Positions 52,994 through 60,580 of a stretch of DNA of 64,000 nt are shown piece by piece. Every line of letters begins with the position of its first letter. Positions within the stretch are counted from its first letter, which is position 1. This stretch comes from Janthinobacterium sp. J1-1. GTDB taxonomy: Bacteria > Pseudomonadota > Gammaproteobacteria > Burkholderiales > Burkholderiaceae_D. Location: NCBI RefSeq assembly GCF_030944405.1, contig NZ_CP132339.1:3162001-3226000 (forward strand), read 5' to 3'. A program made the translations under genes and the position numbers. The notes beneath the pieces are model-generated. The model did no database searches. It was not told the DNA's origin and saw only the letters and a list, made by a program, of their open reading frames with translations.

Positions 52994-54373
52994 ATGGCCA
53001 AAGCCAAGACCAATTACACCTGCAGCGATTGCGGCGCCATCAGCAATAAATGGATGGGGCAGTGCACCTCCTGCAATCAATGGAACACCATGGTGGAAAC
53101 GGTGGCCGATGCGGCGCCCGGCAATAACCGCTATTCGAATCCGCAGCACATGTCGCTGGCGCAAACGGCGCCGGTGCTGTCGCTCGACGATATCGACGCC
53201 ATCGACGTGCCCCGTTTCGGCACCGGCATCGAGGAATTCGACCGCGTGCTCGGTGGCGGCATGGTGGCTGGTGGCGTGGTGCTGATCGGCGGCGACCCCG
53301 GCATCGGCAAGTCGACCCTGCTGCTGCAGGCGCTGGCCAATATGTCGCACCACAAGCGCGTGCTGTATGTCAGCGGCGAGGAATCGGGCGCGCAGATCGC
53401 CTTGCGCGCCAAGCGCCTGGTGATCGACGCCAAGGAACTCAAATTGCAGGCCGAGATCCAGCTGGAAAAAATCCTGTCCACCCTGAACGACCTGAAACCC
53501 GAAGTGGTGGTGATTGATTCGATCCAGACCGTGTACTCCGATGCGCTCAGCTCGGCGCCCGGTTCGGTGGCGCAGGTGCGCGAATGCGCGGCCCAACTGA
53601 CGCGCGCGGCCAAGCAGACCGGCGTGACCATCATCCTGGTCGGCCACGTGACCAAAGAAGGCGCACTGGCCGGCCCCCGCGTGCTGGAGCATATCGTCGA
53701 CACCGTGCTGTATTTCGAAGGTGATGCCCATTCCAGCTTCCGCCTGGTGCGGGCCATCAAGAACCGTTTCGGCGCCGTCAATGAGCTGGGGGTGTTTGCC
53801 ATGACGGAGAAAGGCTTGAAGGGCGTGTCGAATCCCTCAGCCCTGTTCCTGTCGCAGCACGACAACCAGGTGCCGGGCTCGTGCGTGATGGTGACGCAGG
53901 AGGGCACGCGCCCCTTGCTGGTGGAAATCCAGGCGCTGGTCGATACCAGCCATCTGCCGAACGCGCGCCGCCTGTCGGTCGGGCTGGAACAAAACCGCCT
54001 GGCCATGTTGCTGGCCGTGGCGCACCGCCATGCGGGCATCGCCGCGTTTGACCAGGACGTCTTCATCAATGCGGTCGGTGGCGTGAAGATCACGGAACCG
54101 GCGGCCGACCTGGCGGTCTTGCTGGCGATCAATTCATCGATGCGCAACAAACCCTTGCCGCGCGGCCTGGTGGTGTTTGGCGAAGTGGGGCTGGCCGGTG
54201 AAATCCGCCCGGCGCCACGTGGCCAGGAACGCTTGCGCGAAGCTGCCAAGCTGGGCTTTACCCTGGCCATGATCCCAAAATCGAATTTGCCCAAGCAGGC
54301 GATCGAGGGTATCAAGGTGATTGCCGTCGAGCGCATCGACGAGGCGTTCAACAAGCTGCGCGATCACGAATAA
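52994..54373 (+). CDS. radA: DNA repair ATPase RadA
   Basis: 459-residue RecA-like branch-migration factor. Zinc finger Cys10, Cys13, Cys24 and Cys27 at the N-terminus (YTCSDCGAISNKWMGQCTSC), then a Walker A (GGDPGIGKSTLLLQA), the RadA-specific KNRFGAVNELGVF motif and a Lon-protease-like C-terminal domain (LVVFGEVGLAGEIRPAPRGQ). RadA helps process recombination intermediates. It is a single-gene unit with a LexA-like box just upstream, so SOS induction is plausible. It diverges from lplT. Confidence 0.95.
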   Translation: MAKAKTNYTCSDCGAISNKWMGQCTSCNQWNTMVETVADAAPGNNRYSNPQHMSLAQTAPVLSLDDIDAIDVPRFGTGIEEFDRVLGGGMVAGGVVLIGGDPGIGKSTLLLQALANMSHHKRVLYVSGEESGAQIALRAKRLVIDAKELKLQAEIQLEKILSTLNDLKPEVVVIDSIQTVYSDALSSAPGSVAQVRECAAQLTRAAKQTGVTIILVGHVTKEGALAGPRVLEHIVDTVLYFEGDAHSSFRLVRAIKNRFGAVNELGVFAMTEKGLKGVSNPSALFLSQHDNQVPGSCVMVTQEGTRPLLVEIQALVDTSHLPNARRLSVGLEQNRLAMLLAVAHRHAGIAAFDQDVFINAVGGVKITEPAADLAVLLAINSSMRNKPLPRGLVVFGEVGLAGEIRPAPRGQERLREAAKLGFTLAMIPKSNLPKQAIEGIKVIAVERIDEAFNKLRDHE

Positions 54374-54433
54374 AGCGTGGCGTGGCCAAACTGATAATTT
54401 TATGCTGGGCTAAACGAAATTTCTATTTGGAAC

Positions 54434-54439
54434 TATAAT
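54434..54439 (+). promoter_or_regulatory. Candidate -10 element for the PilZ gene
   Basis: A perfect TATAAT sits 62 bases before the PilZ GTG in an AT-rich patch after radA. The sequence 17 bases upstream (TAAACG) matches a -35 poorly, so the assignment is tentative. Confidence 0.4.
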
Positions 54440-54501
54440 ATTCGCCCTATCGAGACGCGCCATCATGGCCCGTTGAATGAACTTCTTGAAGAGCGTATAC
54501 A

Positions 54502-54822
54502 GTGTCAGTAGAACAAAGGCAAAGCGCGCGCAAGATCTTGCGCGCCAAGGCAATGTTAATCATGGATGGCGCCGGCCCGGTGGCGGCGCGCACCATTGAT
54601 GTTGGGCCGGGCGGCATGTCGGTCGTGGTGGCCGAGCCGGTGCAGGCCGGCAAGCAGGGCAAGGTGCTGTTCGAGCTGTTTTTTGATGGCAAGGCCAACA
54701 TCATCGAAGCGCAGGTTGCCGTCTCGCACTGCATCTTCAGCAGCGCCGGCTTCAAGGTGGGCCTGAGTTTCATGCGGCTCGACATGGCCGTGACCAGCGC
54801 CATCTCCAAGTTCATGCGTTAA
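54502..54822 (+). CDS. PilZ domain protein
   Basis: 106 residues from a GTG. A single PilZ-type domain: EQRQSARKILRAKAMLIMDG, with the RxxxR motif as R6-x3-R10, and ARTIDVGPGGMSVVVAEPV, which holds the D/N-x-S-x-x-G-like stretch as DVGPGGM, where Ser is replaced by Gly. PilZ domains bind cyclic di-GMP and control motility, so its place just before fliD suits a flagellar or surface-switch role. The altered second motif makes c-di-GMP binding uncertain. Confidence 0.8.
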   Translation: MSVEQRQSARKILRAKAMLIMDGAGPVAARTIDVGPGGMSVVVAEPVQAGKQGKVLFELFFDGKANIIEAQVAVSHCIFSSAGFKVGLSFMRLDMAVTSAISKFMR

Positions 54823-54997
54823 AATACGTGCAGTGCGGCAAAAACGGCTCTGTTCGCTGTTTTGATATTCCGTTAATGCTGCATAATGAGCAATCAGAAG
54901 ACGGGATGCCGCCGCACCTTGCGCGCCGTGCCTGGTCTCTGGCCTGGCGCGCGGTCAGTACCGTGTGTTGTGCATCACATCAGACGGGACGACCACC

Positions 54998-56374
54998 ATG
55001 TTTAATTCGACCATTACCAGCAAGGCCTATACCAATACGGCCACCCAGACGGCACCCTCGGCCGAAGTGTATGCCAAGGTCGAGAAGCAGATGCTGTCGC
55101 AAAACACGGGCGTCACCAAACTCAATAACAACCTGACGCGCGACCAGACCAAGTTGTCGGCGCTGGGCCAGCTGCAATCGGCGCTGGCCAAGTTCCAGGG
55201 CGTGGCGCAGAACATGGCCGGCAGCGGCCTGGCGACCTCGGCCACGTCGAGCACGGCGGGCGTGGTCGGCGCCACCACCAATGACAAGGCGGTCAACGGT
55301 ACTTATGCCATCGATGTGAAGCAACTGGCGCAGGGCCAGACCCTGGCCACTGCCGCGCAAAAGGCGTCGAACACGGCCATCGGCACGGGCGCCACGGCGC
55401 AGATCAAGATCGAACTGGGCAGTGTTGACGGCAAGCAGTTTTCCGCCGGTGACGGCAAGGCCATCACCTTGACCATCGACAGCAGCAACAATACCCTGGA
55501 AGGCATCGCCGCCGCGCTGAAAAAAGCCGGCGTCGACGCCAGCGTGATCAAGGGCGAAGACGGTTATACCCTGACCATGAACGGCAAGAGCGGTGCCGAC
55601 AACAGCATGCGCATCAGCGTGACGGGCGACGCGGCCATCAGCAACTTGCTCACCTACTCGCCCAGCGCCAGCAAGGGCATGCAGCAAACCACGGCCGCGC
55701 AGGACGCGCTGGCCACCGTGGCCGGCAAGGAAGTCAAAAGCGCCAGCAATACCCTGGCCACGGCCATCGACGGCGTGACGGTCGAGCTGAAAGCCAAGGG
55801 CGAGACCAATCTGGTGGTGGCCAAGGACAGCAGCCAGATCGCCAGCAATGTTGCCAGCTTCGTGAAAGCCTATAACGAACTCAATACCAAGATGCAAAGC
55901 CTGCAAGAAGGCGACCTGAAATACGATACGGCGCTGAAACAGGTCAGCACGCAAATGTCGCAGGTGCTGCGCACGGCCAGCAACGGCGTGCCGGTATCGG
56001 TGTTGGCCAGCGCCGGCGTGACCTTGGGCAAGAGCGGCGAACTGGTGCTGGACGAAAAGAAACTCAAGTCCGCCATCGACGCCGACCCCGACGCCGTCAG
56101 CAAGCTGTTTACCAATAACGGCAAGGGCGTGGCCGACCAGTTTGGCAGCAAGATCGGCGAACTGACGGGTACCAGCAGCCTGATCACCAAGGAAGTGCAA
56201 ACCGTCGGCAAGGAAATCACCACCTTGAACACCAAGAAGGCCGAGCTGGCCAAGGCCTTGACGGCGCAGGCCGAAGCGCTGGTGAAACTGTATTCGGCGC
56301 AGGAGCAGATGGGCATCGGTTCCGTGCTGCCCGGTTATACCGGTAAAAGTTCGCTGTTCGATTTTCTTGCGTAA
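54998..56374 (+). CDS. fliD: Flagellar filament cap protein FliD
   Basis: 458-residue filament cap protein (hook-associated protein 2), which sits at the tip of the flagellum and directs flagellin assembly. The ATG at 54998 gives MFNSTITSKAYTNTATQTAP; an ATG 33 bases earlier would add an unlikely leader. The N- and C-terminal coiled-coil segments and the central domain (TYAIDVKQLAQGQTLATAAQ, ASNVASFVKAYNELNTKMQS) match FliD. The C-terminal end (KALTAQAEALVKLYSAQEQM) is the family signature. fliC, fliS and fliT are not adjacent, so it is away from the usual flagellin cluster. Confidence 0.9.
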   Translation: MFNSTITSKAYTNTATQTAPSAEVYAKVEKQMLSQNTGVTKLNNNLTRDQTKLSALGQLQSALAKFQGVAQNMAGSGLATSATSSTAGVVGATTNDKAVNGTYAIDVKQLAQGQTLATAAQKASNTAIGTGATAQIKIELGSVDGKQFSAGDGKAITLTIDSSNNTLEGIAAALKKAGVDASVIKGEDGYTLTMNGKSGADNSMRISVTGDAAISNLLTYSPSASKGMQQTTAAQDALATVAGKEVKSASNTLATAIDGVTVELKAKGETNLVVAKDSSQIASNVASFVKAYNELNTKMQSLQEGDLKYDTALKQVSTQMSQVLRTASNGVPVSVLASAGVTLGKSGELVLDEKKLKSAIDADPDAVSKLFTNNGKGVADQFGSKIGELTGTSSLITKEVQTVGKEITTLNTKKAELAKALTAQAEALVKLYSAQEQMGIGSVLPGYTGKSSLFDFLA

Positions 56375-56397
56375 GGTAGGGAACTCAACGGAGGGCT

Positions 56398-56438
56398 GGG
56401 GTCGGGCGGGGCCGCCTAGCTCCGGCGGGTCCGACCCC
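56398..56438. repeat. REP-like palindrome, copy 3
   Basis: GGGGTCGG and CCGACCCC arms flank a longer loop; the outer bases match copies 1 and 2, but the inner arms are degenerate. It overlaps the 3' end of the AraC-like gene. Confidence 0.7.
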
Positions 56439-57225
56439 GGTCCGCAAAAAACGCCGACGGCGAACTGCCGAAGGTTTTCTTGAACATCGCCGAAAAGGCC
56501 GACTGGCTGGCATAGCCCAGTTCTTCTGCCACCTGCGACAGCGGCACGCCGCGCGCGATCAGCGGCGCCGCGTGGGCCAGGCGCACCTGCTGGCGCCACT
56601 GGCCAAAACTCAGCCCCAATTCCCGTTCGAACAGCCGCGCCAGGGTCCGCTCCGAGGCGCCCACCACGTGCGCCCAGTGTTCCAAGGTCTGGTTCGATCC
56701 TGGCTGGTCGATCAGGCTGGCGCACAGGGTCTTCAAACGCTTGTCGGTCGGCAAGGGCACGCGGATAGGGCGCGTGCTCGAGCGTCGCAATTCATCCAGG
56801 ATCAGCTCGGCCAACAGCGCTTCGCGCGCCGGTTCCTGGCCCGGATCGAGTTGTTCCAGCGCCATGATCAGCTGGCGCAGCAGGCCGGACACTTCCAGTA
56901 CTTTGCAGTCGCGGCCTGCAAACGGCGCGCGCTCGGCCAGCACGCACAGCGGGCGCAGCCTGGTTTTCTCGAGCATCGTCACCTCATGTTCCACGTTGGG
57001 CGCGATCCAGATGGCGCGCATCGGCGGCAGGATCCAGCTGCTGCCCAGCGCGGTAATGCGCAGCACGCCTTCCAGCGCCAGTGTCACCTGGCCCCACGGG
57101 TGGCTGTGCGGCAGCAGGAATTCGTCGGGCTGCAGGTCGCGCGCGATCATGGTCACGGGGATGGCGGCGCTGGGCGCTTCGCGCGGCGGACACATGCGGG
57201 TATGGCGAAAAATGGGTACGGCCAT
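56416..57225 (-). CDS. AraC-family transcriptional regulator
   Basis: 269 residues: an N-terminal cupin-type sensor part (FLLPHSHPWGQVTLALEGVL) and a C-terminal AraC DNA-binding domain with two helix-turn-helix units (ASERTLARLFERELGLSFGQ, VAEELGYASQSAFSAMFKKT). It diverges from the MFS transporter gene with 100 bases between the starts, which hold a near-perfect palindrome; regulation of that transporter is likely, as for NimR/NimT-type pairs. The 3' end carries a REP-like palindrome. Confidence 0.9.
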   Translation of the reverse strand: MAVPIFRHTRMCPPREAPSAAIPVTMIARDLQPDEFLLPHSHPWGQVTLALEGVLRITALGSSWILPPMRAIWIAPNVEHEVTMLEKTRLRPLCVLAERAPFAGRDCKVLEVSGLLRQLIMALEQLDPGQEPAREALLAELILDELRRSSTRPIRVPLPTDKRLKTLCASLIDQPGSNQTLEHWAHVVGASERTLARLFERELGLSFGQWRQQVRLAHAAPLIARGVPLSQVAEELGYASQSAFSAMFKKTFGSSPSAFFADRGRTRRS

Positions 57226-57241
57226 CAGCTTGGCAGGAAGT

Positions 57242-57264
57242 CGATAAAGAATGTCATTCTATCG
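57242..57264. promoter_or_regulatory. Palindrome between araC-type gene and MFS gene
   Basis: AGAATG-T-CATTCT (57248-57260) is a perfect 6+1+6 dyad, extended by CGATA and ATCG to 57242-57264. It sits just upstream of the AraC-like start, in the shared regulatory region. Confidence 0.5.
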
Positions 57265-57325
57265 GAAAACAGGCGATAGTAAATTGCATACACTGCAAGC
57301 TGACAAGTATAAATCAGGGGATGAC

Positions 57326-58546
57326 ATGACAACAACAAGCACCTTGCGCAGCGACGCGCGCGTGATCGGCCTGGTGGGCCTGGCCCACGGCGTCTCGCAC
57401 TTTTACCATTTGATCCTGGCGGCATTGTTCGTCTGGCTGAAACCCGCCTTCAACCTCAGCTATGCCGAACTGGGCCTGCTGATGACGGTGTTTTTCATTA
57501 TCTCGGGCGTGGGCCAGGCGCTGGCCGGCTTCGTGGTCGACCGCTTCGGCGCGCGCGCCGTGCTGTTCACGGGCGTGTTTCTGCTGGGCGTGTCGGCCCT
57601 GGCGCTGGCCCAGGCGCACAGCTATACGGCGCTGATGCTGGGCGCCATGCTGGCCGGCACCGGCAACAGCGTGTTCCACCCGGCCGACTACACCATCCTG
57701 AACCAGCGCGTCTCGCCGGCGCGCGTGGCCTACGGTTTTTCCATGCACGGCATCAGCGGCAATATCGGCTGGGCGCTGGCACCCGTGTTCATGACGTATG
57801 TGGCCACCCACTATGACTGGCGGGTGGCCTTGATGAGCGCCTCGGTATTGCCGTTCGGCGTGCTGCTGGTGCTGTTCCTGAACCGTCACGCGATTCGCCC
57901 CGAACCGCTCAAGCCGGTGGCTGCGGTCAAAGGCGCCGCGCCTGCCGAAGGCACGCTGTCGTTCCTGCGCCTGCCGGCCGTCTGGATGTGCTTCGCGTTT
58001 TTCTTCATTACCGCCATCGCCCTGGGCGGTATCCAGAGTTTTGCCAGCGTGGCGCTGGTGAAACTGTATGGCATGAGCCTGGCGCTGGCCACCAGCGCCT
58101 ACACGGCCTATATGCTGGCCTCGGCGGTCGGCATGGCGGCCGGCGGCGTGGTCGGTGCGCGCAGCAGCCACCCGGACCGCAATGTGGCGATCGCTTTTTC
58201 GGCGGCGGCCTTGCTGGCGGTATTGCTGGGCATGAATCTGGTGCCGGCATGGGGCGCGGTGGTGCTGATGGGCGCCATCGGCCTGACGTCCGGCGTGGCC
58301 GGGCCGTCGCGCGACCTGATGATACGCGCGGCGGCGCCGCCGAACGCCACCGGCCGCGTGTATGGCGTGGTGTATTCGGGCCTGGACAGCGGTCTGGCCG
58401 TGGGCCCCTTGCTGTTCGGCGCACTGATGGATGGCGACCAGCCGGCGCTGGTATTCGTGTTCATCGGCGTGTTCCAGGCCCTGGCGATCGCCACGGCGGT
58501 CGGGGTCGGCGGGAAAACGCGCGCCGTGGCGCTGCAAAAGGCATAA
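57326..58546 (+). CDS. MFS transporter (Fsr-like)
   Basis: 406-residue major facilitator with twelve hydrophobic segments; the ATG at 57326 follows [46 protein letters not shown] and [20 protein letters not shown] resemble the fosmidomycin-resistance branch of MFS efflux proteins. Cargo is unknown. Divergence from an AraC-type regulator suggests inducible export. It precedes rraA by 34 bases, possibly in one transcript. Confidence 0.88.
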   Translation: MTTTSTLRSDARVIGLVGLAHGVSHFYHLILAALFVWLKPAFNLSYAELGLLMTVFFIISGVGQALAGFVVDRFGARAVLFTGVFLLGVSALALAQAHSYTALMLGAMLAGTGNSVFHPADYTILNQRVSPARVAYGFSMHGISGNIGWALAPVFMTYVATHYDWRVALMSASVLPFGVLLVLFLNRHAIRPEPLKPVAAVKGAAPAEGTLSFLRLPAVWMCFAFFFITAIALGGIQSFASVALVKLYGMSLALATSAYTAYMLASAVGMAAGGVVGARSSHPDRNVAIAFSAAALLAVLLGMNLVPAWGAVVLMGAIGLTSGVAGPSRDLMIRAAAPPNATGRVYGVVYSGLDSGLAVGPLLFGALMDGDQPALVFVFIGVFQALAIATAVGVGGKTRAVALQKA

Positions 58547-58580
58547 AATCATGACTATCCGCATTGACTTTGGAGCCGCC

Positions 58581-59075
58581 ATGACTTTTGCCACGACCGA
58601 CCTGTGCGACGATTATGCCTCCATGCTGGACGACGGCACCCTGGCGGTCCTGCCGCCCGTGTACCGCGCGTTCGGCCAGAAAGCGCGTTTCTGCGGCCCC
58701 GCCACCACCTTGAAAGTGCATGAAGACAATGCCCTGGTGCGCAGCACCCTGGAAATGCCGGGGCAGGGCCAGGTGCTGGTGATCGATGGCGGCGGCAGCC
58801 TGCGCTGCGCGCTGGTGGGCGGCCAGTTGGGCGCGCTGGCCGAACACAATGGCTGGGCCGGCATCGTGGTCGATGGCTGCATCCGCGACTGCGATGAAAT
58901 CAATGTCTGCCAGATCGGCGTGCGGGCGCTGGCCACGCATCCGCGCAAAAGCGGCAAGACGGGCGCCGGCCAGCGCGACGTGCGCGTGCATGTCAGCGGC
59001 GTGGCCGTGTCGCCGGGCGACTGGATCTATGCCGACGCCGATGGCGTGCTGGTGGCCAGTCACGAACTGGACTGA
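58581..59075 (+). CDS. rraA: RraA-like RNase E regulator / aldolase family protein
   Basis: 164 residues from the ATG at 58581, supported by TTTGGAG seven bases upstream and by alignment with Escherichia coli RraA (family start T-LCD-Y). An ATG 30 bases earlier is possible. Family motifs are [34 protein letters not shown] and [15 protein letters not shown]. RraA binds and inhibits RNase E, while relatives are metal-dependent aldolases (4-hydroxy-4-methyl-2-oxoglutarate), and the D-G-R-D metal site partly present here (DGCIRD) leaves either open. It stands behind an MFS gene. Confidence 0.9.
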   Translation: MTFATTDLCDDYASMLDDGTLAVLPPVYRAFGQKARFCGPATTLKVHEDNALVRSTLEMPGQGQVLVIDGGGSLRCALVGGQLGALAEHNGWAGIVVDGCIRDCDEINVCQIGVRALATHPRKSGKTGAGQRDVRVHVSGVAVSPGDWIYADADGVLVASHELD

Positions 59076-59079
59076 ACGT

Positions 59080-59526
59080 TTATGGATCGTGCACGTATTC
59101 CTTGAGGCTGACTTCGAAGAAGTCGATCTGCCCCCAGTCGGCGCGCGTGCGCACCAGCGTTTCTCCGGATGCCATGACCAGCATGTAAGCGTAGCCTGTG
59201 CGGCGGTCGCGCCAGGAATGCAGCGTGCTGTCCCAGGCGCAGCAATAGCGTTTCAGTTCAGGCAAGCCATAGTTGCGGTGCAGATAGCGCTCCGCTTTTT
59301 GTGCATTCCTGCCGCTTACCTTGTAGCGCGCGACATGGGGCTGGTCCTGCAGTCCGACCTCCTGTTTGCAGCCTTGATATACCAGGTAATCAGGTTTTTG
59401 CCCGAGCCTGGCCAGCAGGTCGCCGCATGCCGGTTCCGCGTTGGCCGTGCCCGCCGCCAGCAGCAACAGCCATGGCAAGAGCTTGGAGCCTATCCCAGTA
59501 GTGAGCGTCTTCTGCTTGCAGCTCAT
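59080..59526 (-). CDS. DUF4952-like exported protein with a MITE-altered 5' end
   Basis: 148 residues from the ATG at 59526, giving a signal peptide ending LLPWLLLLAAGTANA/EPA; the start is uncertain and an ATG at 59583 is also open. The mature part matches DUF4952 (ACGDLLARLGQKPDYLVYQG, HVARYKVSGRNAQKAERYLH, RYCCAWDS, RADWGQIDFFEVSLKEY) of unknown function, with four cysteines likely paired in the periplasm. Codons 1-13 of this call lie inside a 158-base inverted-repeat element (59486-59643), so the native start was displaced and may have been the TTG at 59478. Neither start has a convincing ribosome site; expression is doubtful. Confidence 0.68.
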   Translation of the reverse strand: MSCKQKTLTTGIGSKLLPWLLLLAAGTANAEPACGDLLARLGQKPDYLVYQGCKQEVGLQDQPHVARYKVSGRNAQKAERYLHRNYGLPELKRYCCAWDSTLHSWRDRRTGYAYMLVMASGETLVRTRADWGQIDFFEVSLKEYVHDP

Positions 59527-59643
59527 CAGGAGCGCGGACAAGGCGTGAGGAGGCCGCATGGCGAGCCATGCAACGACGATCAACGCAGTCCCCGCTTTTG
59601 AGGGGCGCCAGCAGGGGGCGTATTCATCTGCTGGGATAGGCTC
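59486..59643. mobile_element. 158-bp MITE-like inverted-repeat element
   Basis: Perfect 13-base terminal inverted repeats GAGCCTATCCCAG (59486-59498) and its reverse complement (59631-59643) bound a short segment with no gene of its own. GAGCCTATCC-type ends are common in IS5-family elements, so this looks like a non-autonomous derivative moved by such a transposase. It abuts the stop codon of the MerR-type gene and supplies the start of the DUF4952 reading frame. No clear target duplication is seen. Confidence 0.78.
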
Positions 59644-60027
59644 TTAGCCCGCCGCATGATCGACTCCCTGCAGCGGACAGTCACGCATCGGTGTCCCCAG
59701 CCGCCGTGCCAGTTCCGCGCGCAGCTGCGACAGGCCGGCGATGCGCGCATCGATATCCGCCAGCTTATTGGTCAGCGCCGTGCGCAGCAGCGCTGCCGTT
59801 TCCGGCGCATCGGCGGCGGCCAGCAGCGGCATGTCGGCCTCGATTTCCGCCAGGGTAAAACCCAGTTGCTGGGCCGTGCGCAGGTAGCGCAGCCAGTCGA
59901 CCGCTTCAAGCGGGTAGTCGCGGTAGCCGTTGGCGCCGCGCCGCGCATGCAGCAAGCCGCGTTTTTCATAGAAGCGCAGGGTGTCACGGCTCAATCCCGT
60001 GGCCTGCGCCATGTCGCCTATCCGCAT
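59644..60027 (-). CDS. MerR-family transcriptional regulator
   Basis: 127-residue regulator: N-terminal winged helix (MRIGDMAQATGLSRDTLRFYEKRGLLHARR), dimerisation helix, and a short C-terminal tail with one cysteine (MRDCPLQGV). A single Cys and a short effector region do not decide between metal, redox and organic ligands. It diverges from a small membrane protein gene across a promoter with the stretched spacer that MerR proteins untwist. Its stop abuts the MITE-like element. Confidence 0.9.
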   Translation of the reverse strand: MRIGDMAQATGLSRDTLRFYEKRGLLHARRGANGYRDYPLEAVDWLRYLRTAQQLGFTLAEIEADMPLLAAADAPETAALLRTALTNKLADIDARIAGLSQLRAELARRLGTPMRDCPLQGVDHAAG

Positions 60028-60057
60028 GGTTTTCCCTTGGTTTTCATTAACTATTGC

Positions 60058-60089
60058 TTGACTCTGGAGTGTACTCCACGCTTTAGCAT
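60058..60089 (+). promoter_or_regulatory. MerR-type promoter with 20-base spacer
   Basis: TTGACT (60058-60063) and TAGCAT (60084-60089) are separated by 20 bases, the long spacer typical of MerR-regulated promoters. The dyad TGGAGT-GT-ACTCCA (60065-60078) is centred in the spacer. It drives the gene at 60119 and is divergent from merR. Confidence 0.8.
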
Positions 60090-60118
60090 GGGCATCTTTA
60101 TTTCACAGGAGCTTGCCC

Positions 60119-60529
60119 ATGTTTTCCCTGACCGCTTTTCGCCGCCTGGTGCGCGCCAGCGCCATCTATGATGTGTTGATGACGGGGGCGTTCGCCACGC
60201 CGTGGACCTTGCTGCTGTTGCGCGAGCAATTGAGCGATATCAATGTAAAACTGGGTGGCGCGCCGCTGCCGGAGTTCGCGCAGTTCCACCTGCTGATCGG
60301 CTGCCTGCTCGGCAGCGTGGTGCTGGTCTGGTCGGTGCTGCGCATCGTTGACCCGCAACCGCGCTTCGGCCGCTACGATGCGGCCGCCCGCTATCTGTTT
60401 TCGCTGTGGATGGGTTGGGCGCTGCTGGTCACGGGCGAGCCGCTGCTGTGGCTGTTCATCGTGCCGGAACTGGCCTGGGGCGTGGCGCAAAGCCTGCCAT
60501 TGCGTGCGTCCGGCTTGAGGCAAGGATAA
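60119..60529 (+). CDS. Small membrane protein, probable target of the MerR regulator
   Basis: 136 residues; AGGAG at 60107-60111 sets the ATG at 60119. Three or four hydrophobic segments are visible (AFATPWTLLLL, FHLLIGCLLGSVVLVWSVL, WALLVTGEPLLWLFIVPELA). I do not recognise the family. The MerR-type promoter in front of it means it is probably induced by whatever the MerR protein senses. There is no metal-binding cluster or known transporter motif. Confidence 0.72.
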   Translation: MFSLTAFRRLVRASAIYDVLMTGAFATPWTLLLLREQLSDINVKLGGAPLPEFAQFHLLIGCLLGSVVLVWSVLRIVDPQPRFGRYDAAARYLFSLWMGWALLVTGEPLLWLFIVPELAWGVAQSLPLRASGLRQG

Positions 60530-60580
60530 CGAAATGCAATAATGCGGGAGCGTTTCAGTATCAACCACCAAGGAATTCCC

